From NCBI RefSeq assembly GCF_028769735.1, contig NC_088194.1, forward strand, positions 1,558,319 through 1,622,318: a DNA stretch of 64,000 bases, read 5' to 3'. A program made the position numbers and the translations under genes. The notes beneath the pieces were generated by a model. That model had not been told where the DNA came from and searched no databases. It saw only the letters and a program-made list of their open reading frames with translations. Shown here piece by piece: positions 15,725-39,397 of this stretch. Position 1 is the first letter of the stretch; the number at the start of each line of letters is the position of its first letter. The DNA comes from Zonotrichia leucophrys gambelii. Its lineage: Eukaryota > Chordata > Aves > Passeriformes > Passerellidae.

Positions 15725-18040
15725 TACTCCCACAGGAGCGGGCTGCTTCCATCTGGTGTCATTTCATCCTACACTGTGCTCTGCACGCTGAGAGAGCAGG
15801 ATGCAGCCAGGGCTGGGGTGACTCTGGCTGCCTGGGACCAAGGTAAGAGGTAGGAAGGCATCATCTCTGTGAGAGGAAAATGCCAGAGAGCACAGGAGCG
15901 TGAAACCTGATCCACAGGGACATGCTCAGCTCTCTGCTCTGCTCCTGGCAGCACCAGTCACTCACTGCATCTCCTCTCAGCCCATGTGGGGCCAGAGCTC
16001 CAGCCTCATTGGGCAGCCCCTGGCTCCAGCCTGGTCCTGCCAACCCCTGTGCCAGCTCTGGGGCTCCCAGGAGAGACAGAGCAGGAGCAGAGGCATGGAG
16101 GGGGCAGAGCTGCTCTGGCTCTGGGGTGAACACATTTACCAAGCAGGAAGAGGCTATTTTTAGGTCCTACCTGCAGGCAGAGTGAGGGCAGCAAGTGCCA
16201 GGGGCTGCTCCAGCTCCATCTTCTTCTGTTCCACTCCAGGCTCAGAGCTGGAGCCAAGAGCAGGCACAAGATGAGTTGCACAAGGAAAACAAATCAACCC
16301 AAGCTGGGAGCTGCTGGCAACAGGGCCCCAGCGTGGGTCACTGGGCTGAAACCATGGCCAGCAGCACTGCCTGCACTCCCTGGGCCAGCAGGAATTGGCC
16401 TCGTTGGGGAAAAGTGAGATGGAGTGTTTGCTATAAATACCACTAATCCCTGGGGCTGGGGGGAGTGGTGGTGGCGGGGCCTGGCAACACACAGGGCCAG
16501 GGGAAGCTGCACGCTAGAAATTAATTTAAATCCCAGCACTTCACGCAGCCAGAGAAATCCCAGCTGCTGCAGCTGCTGCTCCTGGAGCTCAGGGGTGCAC
16601 CCCAATACCTCAATGTTAAGAGCTTTGCTCCTCAAGCAGCCCCACAGCAGGGACTTGTCCCAGTTCATCCCACCTCTGTGCCAACTCTGCTGTTGGTCCA
16701 ACCTCAGTGAGTGCAGGATGGGGGGTCCTGCTGTGCCCCAGTGGGGAGTGGGGATCTGTCAGTATTGGGAAGGTGTGAGGAGCACAAGAGCCCCCATAGC
16801 CTCAGCTGCAGACAGAGGAGCCCCCAGCCCTGCTCTGGGCTGGGTGCCAAGGCAGCTCCTTCCCCTGACAGCTCTGCCTGGCAGTGGATGCCCACGGGCA
16901 GCTGCAGGCAGGGTGGACATGTGACAGTGGTGACCCTGCTTGGCCCCAGCCTGGCTGTGCTGTGGAGAGCCACAGCCAGAGCTGGGGTCCTGCTCCCAGC
17001 CTTGGGCTCCTCACTTTGGGCTGTACTTCCATGCTAAGAGGTCTTTGGTCTCTGTCTGATGTGAAACAGAGAGCTCTCATCCCAGCAAAGGCAGCATTTG
17101 CCTTGTACAGGGAAATGGGCTGCTTCAACAACACCCAATAAACTTGCTGTTGATGGCAGCAGCACTGCTACTTCTTCCACCAGCAGCTCTGGCACGTGGT
17201 TCAGCTCAGACAGACACAGGACAGGGCCTGCAGCCAGCACTGGGGCCCTGAGACAGGAGGCAGGACACCCCATCCTGTCCCAGAGCTCGCAGTGAGGGAA
17301 GGAGCTGAGAGGGCCCTGCCCCAGCATTTCAGAGTCCGGCCCTCACGGGCTCAGCTCTGCCCAATGAGCCCTGTGCTTGAGGTAAAAGGCTCAATTCCAA
17401 ACTCCACCTGGCTCTTTTCATCATTCAGCAAACACTAACTCATCTCTGTCCCTCTCCAAACCCCACCACAGCCCCCCCTTCACCTCAGCAGGAATTAGCA
17501 CACCCACGGCCAACAATGCTGAAACCTTCTTCTTTGTTATTAATGCAGAATGTCATGCTGGTCCTATGGCTGCACATTGCAGAGGTCAGTCCCATGTCCC
17601 AGCTTGGCTGGGCTGCCAGTCATCTTCCAACAGAGACACAGAAAAACACTCAAACAGCCTGAGCTTTTCTTTTTTTTTTAATCTCAAAGGAGAAAATTTG
17701 CCTCAAAACCTGCCAGAGGGATTTGCAGTACATGGTCCAAAGGTTTCAAGCTCACAGTCTTGAAAATTCCTCTGGTTTCTCGTGCCTTCTTTAAAAAACA
17801 ATAAACGGGGAGGACAAAACTATAAAAAAGCAAATGGGGACTGAGCCTGCCCTTGCTTTAAAAAACAGGAGAATCATTTACATGCACATTTTAAAAACAC
17901 AGGCTCTGAGTGACAGTGACAAGGCAGCCAGGCCTACGAGGAAACCACTGCACAGTCCTGAATCCACTCCAAAAACGTGGTGAAAGGAGGATGAGCACAG
18001 CCTGTGCACATTCACCCCCCAGTCCTTGCAGAATGCTTCC
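15725..18040. other. Convergent intergenic region between CHRNB2 and ADAR 3' ends
   Basis: CHRNB2 (plus) and ADAR (minus) run toward each other here. The right part (roughly 17600-18040) should be ADAR 3' UTR. I found no minus-strand AATAAA; a weak ATTAAA lies at 17682-17677 next to a T-run. No other gene, RNA or recognisable repeat is seen. Confidence 0.5.
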
Positions 18041-30898
<12,858 letters not shown>

Positions 30899-30899
30899 C

Positions 30900-31900
30900 C
30901 GCACGCCAAATTATTTTATGAGAAAATAGAGGGGAAAAAAAAGAAAGGCCGAGCCGCAGAAGCGGCACCGGGACAGCGCTAAGATGGCTGCGAGCTCCGT
31001 TTCAGTTTCGTTTCCCGCAGCAGCCGCTCCGCTCCGCCCCGCCCAGGGAGCTCGCAGCGGGGGCCGGCCGGGTTTGGGGCTTTCCCAGCCGGGCTCTGGG
31101 CTTCGGCAGCGATCAGCAGGGTCCGTACCGACGGCGGGAAGGGGAACCGGGCAGGGCAGCTCCTTCCGCCGGTCCCTGTGGCGCTGCAGCCCCGCCGCTC
31201 AGGAGCTGCCGCCGGGACGGGGTCCCGGTCCGCGGGCTGAGGGAGGGGCTGCGGGAGCACCTGCCCGGGGAACGCCTGCCCCCTTCAGCTACACCCCAAA
31301 GGCCACCCGGGTACCGCGGCAGGACGGCTGCTGCCTGCACCCGTGTCAAACCCCGTTCCCCGGCACCCGCGGCGGGAGTGGCGGCACCGGACGAGGCCCC
31401 CGAGCCCGGAGGGTGGGCTGGGAGACAGGGCGGCGAGCACTAAAAGCCGGGAGTCGAGGCTTTTATTTATATCCGCCCTGTGGAAGCCGGTCTCGACAGG
31501 GACCTTGGGGAGCCCGGACACGGTCACACCGCGGGGCTGCCTGCGCTGGAGACCGCACCACGGCCTGTGCGGCCCGGGCCCCCGGTGCCACCGGGACCGG
31601 TGGCCGCTGCGAGACACGGGGGCCCGGAGGGACACACGGAGGCCCGTGGGGGCCCGAACCCCGCCCGCGGCCACTGCAGGACACACAGGCTCGGAAATAC
31701 CCACGGGGACCGGACCCGACCCGCGGCCGCCCCCTCCCCACGCTCCGGTACCTTGCCGCCGCTGCCGCCGCTGCCGGCGCCCGCTGATGACGCAAGCGAG
31801 CCTCATGCGCCTGCGCAGTGAGCCGCGCGGCAGCCATCTTTCCCTAGGTCCCAGCGCGGCCATGTTTGGTGAGGCCAGTGCTCGGATGTGCCGGTGCTGC
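30900..31900 (-). promoter_or_regulatory. ADAR: ADAR CpG-island promoter region with probable constitutive exon 1B
   Basis: GC-rich, CpG-dense DNA. At about 31752-31830 a minus-strand GGC-repeat exon ends AAG|GTACCGG, a plausible donor for a non-coding exon 1B that would splice to exon 2. Upstream of it are TGCGCCTGCGCA (NRF1-like, 31806-31817), an AAGATGGCTGCC YY1-like site (31840-31829 on the minus strand) and TGACGCAA (31787). These are typical of constitutive promoters. Exon 1B is an inference. Confidence 0.55.
31000..31015 (-). promoter_or_regulatory. ADAR: Interferon-stimulated response element of the ADAR p150 promoter
   Basis: The minus strand reads GGAAACGAAACTGAAA, a perfect ISRE core (GAAANNGAAACT) of the kind bound by ISGF3/IRF factors. 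It lies about 100 bp upstream of the p150 ATG and immediately before AAGATGGC-type sequence oriented away from it. An ISRE at this place is established for the mammalian p150 promoter. Confidence 0.88.
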
Positions 31901-32904
31901 GGGCCCGGCGGGGCTCGGCTTAGTTATGCCTCTCCTGGAGAGGCAGCACTACCGTCCAGTCCCCCGGCTGAAAGGCAGCGCCGCTCCGGCTGTGCCGCGG
32001 GGAGCGGTGGCTTGAGGCGCTGCTGCCCGTGCGGCTCACATGGCGTTCCCCCTGCCCGGCCCGCGCATGCGCTCGGAGCGCCGCCGAACATCCCGGTCCC
32101 CCCCGGCCCCGCCGTGCCCTCAGGGCTGGGGGGCTTCTCCCCTCCTCCCTGCGCCCCCATGGCCCCTGGGACACCCATTTCCTATGGGCTCTGTGTCTGT
32201 GGTGGGGCTCCCTTCTCCCTTGGAGCTTCCTTATCCCCTGTGCCCCTCACTGAGGTCTTTCCCGCGGGGCTCCTTTTTCACCTCAGGCTTCCTGTGGGAC
32301 GCCCCTCACCCCCATTCTAATCCATTATTTTAGTGCCGGAGGTGCAGCAGGTCACATCCCACCCTGTCCGAGGTTCTTTCTAGGCAAACGGACACGTGGT
32401 GACACAAATGGACACAGGGACACAAATGGACACGTTCCCCTCCGTGATCCCAAAGCAGGCGCAGCCCCGCTGCCGGTGGATCCTCCCTTTCCCGGGCAGT
32501 CACCATCCGGACCGTGTGAGTTATAAAATTATAAAACCACCGGCAGAGAACAGATTGTTCCTGCCTGCTGCTGCACAGCGCTGTGAAATGACAGCCGGGT
32601 GCCATTTACCGGCGGGCACCGGGATCCGAGCGGGCACTGCCCCGGCACCGCCGTTCCAGCTGTCAGCAGCCCCTGTTGGGCGGTGGGCACTGTGGCATTT
32701 ATACCTGTGGGTGTGGATCATAACCAAAAGGCTTGGTGTGGAAACTCAGGATATTCCTCTGGCTGCTCTGGAGGACTCGAGACCCTGGCAGGGGGCTCAG
32801 AGACCTTGGCACGGAGTCAGACACCTGTGCCTTTGATTTTAACCCATGGAAACAATTACCAACTTTGTGTGAGGAGTTACAAGCCACAAAGGTTTGAATA
32901 GAAT

Positions 32905-33337
32905 GATAGTGAATTTACCACAGGGTGGAAAAGTAGAATTTTAGGGTTTTTTAGAATGGGGGTTCTATAGGTAAGATGGAGGAATGTGGGCGTGTCCAGC
33001 CTTTCTCCTTCTTGTCCTCCATTTTATGCTGTCATGGTGACACTTTTGGATTGGTTTAGAGTAGAAACACACTGTCTAACATAGGTGATAGGTATTGGGA
33101 AATTATTGTAAATAATGCACATTTAGTACATTTTAGTATAAAAAGCTAACACCACCTCTGGGGTGATCAGTGTGCCACAGACTGACTTGCTAGACAGAAC
33201 TCGGTGGGTCAGAGAAAGAATGTTATAGATAAGAAAAAAAACTACCTTGGAAAGCAGAACTGAAAAGCTCGTCTTCTTCTTCAGTCTTGGGGCTGGGGAA
33301 AAGAGACTTTCTAACACCTTAGGGTCATCTTGACACC
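32905..33337 (+). mobile_element. LTR element (family D), probable solo LTR
   Basis: Starts TGATAGTGAATTTACCACAG and contains a TATA-like AGTATAAAAAGC near 33136. I recognise the sequence as a frequent passerine LTR. The 3' boundary (about 33337, GGGTCATCTTGACACC) and target-site duplication are uncertain. Confidence 0.6.
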
Positions 33338-33522
33338 AGAGACCTCATCAGCTTGGGAGCTGAGCTATTAGATAGAGCAGCCCTGGGGGGTCAGGTTCTT
33401 TTTCCAGCCAACAAGTGGCAGGACAAGAGGAAATGGCCTCAGGCTGCACAGGGCAGGTTTAGATCAGATGTTCGGGGATGTTTCTTCAGGAAGAGGCATT
33501 GGTGGATCAAAAATGGAGTGGA

Positions 33523-33641
33523 TGTGGCACCTGGGGATATGGATTAGTGGTGGCCTTGGCAGTGATGGGGAATCAATAGCTGGAATCTGTGATTTTACAG
33601 GGCTTTTCCAACCTCAGCAAATCTGCAATTCTATAATTCTG
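33523..33641 (+). mobile_element. CR1 LINE 3'-end fragment
   Basis: The motifs GATTAGTGGTGGCCTTGGCA, CTTTTCCAACCTCAG and CAATTCTATAATTCTG follow the CR1 3' end in plus orientation. About 120 bp, diverged. Confidence 0.7.
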
Positions 33642-36167
33642 CTGCTGTGGTACAACCAGTGAGCAGCTATCACATGCAGGACCATCCTCTGTGAGTGCCC
33701 AGACCCTCTTCTGCTTGAGTGGTGAGTATGGAGGGAGCCAGGAGGGATGGCCATGGCTTCTGGGTGAATTTTAGGGGCTCATCTTCCTACATTTGTCCAT
33801 GAATGGGCAAAACATACCAAGACAAGCTCCTCAGAGCACCCTGTGTGTCCCAGTGGAGTGGCAGCTGGATGTTCCTTTAGGTGGGGACCATAACCCACCG
33901 TGGGCTCTTCCCTGCAGCTTTCAAAGGCATTTCAATGAACCTGGAGTAGTGACAGGGTGCAGAAATGGTGAGTCAGAGCCCAGAATTGCCAGGCTCAGCT
34001 GCTGCTCGTGTTCAGTGAAGGTTGTGGATTGTTCAGGGTTTGGGGATTTCTTTTTTTTCAGATTATTTCTGGATTTAGAGATTTTGGGGCTTCTGTGTCA
34101 TAGTGTGGTTTTGGTGAGGAGTTTTTTTTCCTGTAATGTAGAGACTCCTTGCCTAAAGAAGAGCTCCTCACACTCACTGAAGCTGTCACATCTGTTCCTG
34201 GAGGGTCTGGGAGCACAAAGGTTCCTCCCTGGGATGAGGCTGGTGGCAAACACAGGGGTCACAGTGCACATCAGCAGTGTCTCCCCTCCACTCCACTGAA
34301 CAGCACACAGAGCACACAACTACCCACTCCTCAATCTGTTCTTTTTTTTCTTTTTTTCCACCCTCCTTTAATTGCTGGTGATCCCTCCCAAGCTTTGCTC
34401 CAGGCTCAGTGATGTGATTCATCTTGGCTGCTGTGGAGATGGAATGGGAAGGTTCCAGCACTGACAGAGCTGCTCATGAAATCCTGTGCTGCTGGCATTG
34501 TTGGGCCGTGTATCCTTTAGAATTGCAACACCCTAAACCCGACAAACAGGCACTTCATCCACACGAGCTCCTTCTCCTTTCTCCTTCTTTATGGAAAATT
34601 GGCAGGCTCCCAACCTGTTTCCATAGGAACGGGCTGGGAGAGCAGGAGACCTCCAGCTGCTGAAGTCCCAGCCTTAACACGGCCATGGCATCTGCTTGGC
34701 CGTGACAGGAGCTCCTGCAGCCTCTGGAGACTGCAGGCATGGGGAAAACACTCATTTTGTGTTGGAGATAAGGAGCTGATAAGCAGCTTACCCGAGGCTG
34801 CCTGGCTGATTTCGGTGCAGGCTGGAAAAAGCTCCATTATTTGCTCTTGGATGCTGAGTCTCATCCTGCTCCCCTGCTTCTTTGGGGGCTGCCCCAAACC
34901 TCCCACGTTCCCCAGGCTGAGCAGAGGCTTCCCCGCAGGATGGCAGCATTTCACTAAAGCTCCAGCATCAGCTGGAGATGCCTCAGGTGTCTGCTAGGAT
35001 TTGCTTCCCTCTTATGAAATGAAAAAGAGAGGAAATAAATTGTGGCACAGCTCCCCCGCCTGACTTTCTGCTCGGGTGCCAGTTACCAGCTCAGGCTATT
35101 GTTCTGCAGAGTTTCATTTTAAGCTCCTTTATTAGACACTCTAAAATATCACTTCCTTGCTCTTGCAAACAGCCTGTTCCTGCAGGAGAGATTTGTGCTT
35201 CTTAGTCAGCTGCTGGTGCTTTCCAAGGGAAGGCAGCCCTGGGAGTCGTGGTTTATCACCTGCTCTGCTGCTGTTTGATCCCCTCTCTGCCCCAGGGCCG
35301 GGCTGTGCTCTCACACTGCTGCTAAGAGGTGCAATTAGGGTTTGGCCTCTTTGCAGAAGCTCCCATCAAACACTCCAAGCTCCTCATATGAGAAGAGAGG
35401 AGCTGGGCTGAGCTGGTTCCCACGTCCTTCTAAGTGCTGCACCAGTCTGTCTGCACATGCACAGCTGGGAACTGCCATGGAAAATCTTCCTAACCCTACA
35501 GCATCAGTTCCCCTAGGAGGGAAAAAATGCTTTATTCCTTCCAGTGGATTTTTATGGAGCAGGTAATACATGGGAGGTTCTGCCCCATTCTGAGCCCGTG
35601 GCCCTGGTATGAGCACCAGAGCAAGGAGCTGCTTCCAGAAAGGTCCTTTATCCCTGTTTGCTCTCTATTGCTCCCAACAAACAGGTTCCCAGCTGGGGAA
35701 GCAGCAGAGCTCTCCAGGGAATTGCACAAACCCTCACCTTGCTGCTCAGCCAAAGAGCAAACCTGAGCTTTGCTACAGCCCCAGCAGCTGCCATGCCTGT
35801 GGTTCCAAATCCTCAGGGGGGGATTACTCACCCTGAGAGCTCCCAGTGAGGATCAGAGGGGAAAGGGGGGGTCCTGGCACCTCTGTCTGTGTGGCACTCA
35901 CCCACCTGAGGCAGCAGTGTGCCCCAGGGGTGGGCAGCACGCTGCCGTGGAGGCCAGCAGGGAGGGAAAGGCAGCTGGGCCTGGCACATCTGCAGCAGGA
36001 GGAGGCAGCAACGCTGACTCCCACGGCAGCTGCAGGGGTGGAAAGCAGCACAGGTTTTATTCTGTCTGGTACAAAAGGTACCCTTGAAAAAAGGCAGAAG
36101 GCAGGCTGAGGCTCAGGCACCACATGCTACATGAGCACGACCTCCTCTTTGAGTTCTTGGATGCTCA

Positions 36168-36808
36168 TGTGAAAAATGTGTATTTTATGATTGGCTTTTC
36201 TCAAATATTCAAATGAATATTAGATGTGTTGTGTTAGAAAGTAATGCTGTTTTAATTCTCTTAAGTAGAGTGCTAAATATAGTTTTAGGTTATAAAAAAT
36301 ATTAAAATAGAAACTGTGCTATGTAGGATAGTTTCTCTAAAGAAAGGACTTGCAGTGAGATAGCAGCCACAGGACACCTCAGTCTTTCAGAGAAAGAGAA
36401 TTTATTGCCCCATTATCAGAAGAAATGAGCTTCCCACCTCGAAGGCGCTGTCAAGATTCAGAGGAAGAAGTTGATGATGACCAGGCAGAATCCTGTGTTT
36501 GAATGGAATTTATGCATCGTGTATGAGGTGTATGAACATGCAACAGGCTGTTGCTTTTAAGGGTTAATCCTCTGTTAACGGGGGTCCTTTTTCAGGCTGG
36601 TGCTGCCCAGAAAGGGGTACCTGGAAGTCCATAACTCTTTGTTTCTATTGTCTCATATTGTCCTAATTCAAATTGTCCAAATTATTATTACTCTAATTGT
36701 ATTACTATTTTTACAACCATTTAATTACTATTTTATTTACTATTTTATTTTATTACTATTTTATTTACTATTTTAAAATTTTAAAAACAGTTGCTTGGCA
36801 TTTTTCAC
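36168..36808 (+). mobile_element. Solo LTR (family E), 641 bp
   Basis: The ends form an inverted repeat: TGTGAAAAATG at the left and CATTTTTCAC at the right. Flanks share GCTCA (36163-36167 and 36809-36813), or CTCA if the last LTR base is counted as a mutated A. That gives a 4-5 bp target-site duplication. The interior is AT-rich toward the right (TTACTATTTTATTTACTAT). No coding region remains. Confidence 0.85.
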
Positions 36809-37600
36809 GCTCAGGGGCTCTTTTTGTGTGGTTTTAGAGTCATCACAGGACGTGTGGCCAAATCTCCCCTGGAATGGTCTCCCTCCCAGTGCTGTGATGG
36901 CCAGGGGCTCCTTCAGCTTGGGAAGGAGCTGTGGAGGACTGGCTGCCCAAATGTCAGTGTCTCTTTGGCATGGCTCCGTGGTCAGCCTGTCCCTTACAGA
37001 GGTGTTGGCCAAAGAATTGCTGCAGAGGTCAGGTGGGATCCTAGACAGACCATGAAGCTCCCAGCTTGTTCTTAGAGGGGGATTAGTGAGGAGAAGGGGG
37101 TTCCTTTCACTGCTCTGAGCACATCTGATGCAGATGTTTCCAGAGAGTCAATCAGCTGAATTAATGAATCCTTCCTAAAGCCAGAATTCAAAGATGTTCC
37201 TAGTACACGTCAGCTGACATGGCATTAATACTCCCTTCTGTGACCTTTACATCACCATCCAAGCCCAGGCTCCCCTTTTTGCCCTTTCATATTTAATATT
37301 AAATCTGATTTAGCTGCAAGGGGGCTTTATCATGTGCTCAGACAAGTCAAAGGGATTTCACAGTCCATACCGGAGGCAGAGCCATGGGTGGGAAAAGCAT
37401 TGCCCTGAGGAGAAAAGCCCTGAGCTGAGGGTAAAAGCATCACATGCACTGAGGACAGAGCTCTCCACCACTGCTCCCTTGGCACTCAGCACCACTCCTG
37501 TGCCTGATTTTTACCTGTGTTGCTTGAGGTACTTGCTGACCCCCCTTTTTCTTGAAGCTCAGTGCTCAGCAAACTCCAGAGCTGCCCAAGGCAGCAGCTG

Positions 37601-37947
37601 CTCCTCTCCTCTCCTCTCCTCTCCTCTCCTCTCCTCTCCTCTCCTCTCCTCTCCTCTCCTCTCCTCTCCTCTCCTCTCTCTCTCTCCTCTCCTCTCCTCT
37701 CCTCTCCTCTCCTCTCCTCTCCTCTCCTCTCCTCTCCTCTCCTCTCCTCTCCTCTCCTCTCCTCTCCTCTCCTCTCCTCTCCTCTCCCCTCTCCTCTCCT
37801 CTCCTCTCCCTCTCCTCTCCTCTCCTCTCCTCTCCTCTCCTCTCCTCTCCTCTCCTCTCCTCTCCTCTCCTCTCCTCTCCTCTCCTCTCCTCTCCTCTCC
37901 TCTCCTCTCCTCTCCTCTCCTCTCCTCTCCTCTCCTCTCCTCTCCTC
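37601..37947. repeat. (CTCCT)n pentanucleotide tract, 347 bp
   Basis: Nearly perfect CTCCT repeats, about 69 units, with interruptions near 37677-37686, 37786 and 37806. It is a pure polypyrimidine strand opposite polypurine, so it can adopt triplex (H-DNA) structure under supercoiling. Open frames through it (SSPLLSSPLL or RRGEERRGEE) are artefacts. Confidence 0.97.
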
Positions 37948-38899
37948 GATTTATGTGCTGTTGAGCACAGAGAGATTCTAAAGGACCAGCTCCCAGGGAA
38001 AAGCCTGGCACAGCTGGATCTCCAAAGAACTTCCTTGCCTGTAGGACTCCTTTGTGCCTCCCATGAGATCCCATTACACCTCTTCCACTGCTTTTTCTTT
38101 AATTGCTGCAGATGATTTTTTTTTTTTCATGCAGCACAAACTGACTGCTGATGGAGTCAGTGCCATGTGCTGCTGGAGACACAGGAGGCTTGAGTGGAGG
38201 GAGTAATGGATGGCAGAGGAGATGCCAGCTGCAGATCACAGGGACATGCACAGCACTGTCATTGGCTGGCTTGCACAGATTTCCTCCCAAACAGCATTTT
38301 TTTAATCTAAAAGAATGCAAGAAACTGGAACATGTCTTGCTTCATTCATGGCTTCCCTGGAGGCAGCAGCAGCATGTTAAGGAAAAAAGAGAAGGAGGAG
38401 GAAAAAATAGTCAGAAGCACCAGGTGGCTGAATATCTTGCAGCCTAATTGATTCCTCTTTAATTAGAACAAAACCTGTTGCACTCAAGCAGCATTCAGTG
38501 CCAGCTTTGGAGAAAGCAGCATCTTCCCTGGCCCTGTACCAGCACAGCATGGCATGGAGGGAGAGAGGAACCTCAGGGAACCATGTGGAGCTGACAGTGC
38601 CTCTTCCACACCTGGGAATTCAGGCAAACTCCAGCTCCTACAACTTTCTTCGAGGCAGCAGGAGCAGGATGAAGGAGAGCCAAGCGTGTCAGTGTCTGCT
38701 GCACACTGAGCTGCAGCAAGGGACTTGGCTGGGGTGAACTGAGACTTCACAGGGATGTCTGTGCCTGTGCCTGACCTCACTTGGGAACTGCTCACCACTT
38801 CTCCCACAAATCCAGTTATTTTTAAAATGGGAAAGAGCTCGGCTTCATTTGCAGTGAAATGATTTCTGTGCTTTTTGACTCTTCAGTTTTGGATGGATG

Positions 38900-39397
38900 T
38901 TCAAAACCTTGCGTGTGTTGGGGACCTGCAGGGCTGTGTCCAGCTCTGAGGCCCCAACATGAGGACATGGAGCTGCTGGAGAGGTTCCAGAGGAAGCCAT
39001 GAAGATGCTTCCATGGCTGGAGCACTGGAGCTGGGCTGGGAGAGCCTGGAGAATTGAAGCTTCCAAAGAGACCTCGGAGCTCCCTCCAGAACCTAAAGGA
39101 GCTCCAGGAGAGTTGGAAAGGTACTTTGGTCAAAGGTCTGGAGTACAGGACAAGGGGAATGGCTTCCCACTGCCAGAGGGCAGGGTTAGATGGGATATTG
39201 GGAAGGAATTCTTGGCTGTGAGGGTGGTGAGGCCCTGGCAGAGGCTGCCCAGAGCAGCTGTGGCTGCCCCATCCCTGGCAGTGTCCAAGGCCACTTAGAC
39301 TTGGACTAGTGGAAGGTGTCCCTGTCCATGGCAGGGGGTGGGACAAGATGAGTTTTAAGGTCTCTCCCAGCTCAAACCAGTCTGTGATTCCATGAAA
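38900..39397 (+). mobile_element. CR1 LINE fragment, about 500 bp
   Basis: Plus-orientation CR1 3' portion: GACATGGAGCTGCTGGAGAG, GGTGGTGAGGCCCTGGCAGA, AGTGGAAGGTGTCCCTGTCC and a terminal TCTGTGATTCCATG are hallmark blocks. It is truncated at the 5' end, as is usual for CR1, and keeps no intact frame. Confidence 0.9.

Larger units (their letters stand above)
31900..38080. other. ADAR-KCNN3 intergenic region, left part
   Basis: The first few hundred bases are still CpG-rich. After that I see only mobile elements (LTRs at 32905-33337 and 36168-36808, CR1 at 33523-33641) and the (CTCCT)n tract. No gene, tRNA or conserved RNA is recognisable; the small open frames have no splice structure. Confidence 0.5.

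Noticed and set aside
17137..17142. Plus-strand AATAAA as the main CHRNB2 poly(A) site
   Set aside because: 1.5 kb beyond the stop; a closer signal exists at 15719. Kept only as a possible distal site.
30984..32320. Plus-strand open frames over the ADAR promoter as a divergent gene
   Set aside because: No homology, GC-rich composition, no convincing donor in phase; could at most be promoter-upstream non-coding RNA.
37332..38115. Open frames encoding Ser-Pro-Leu or Arg-Gly-Glu repeats
   Set aside because: Direct translations of the CTCCT microsatellite; no start context or homology.
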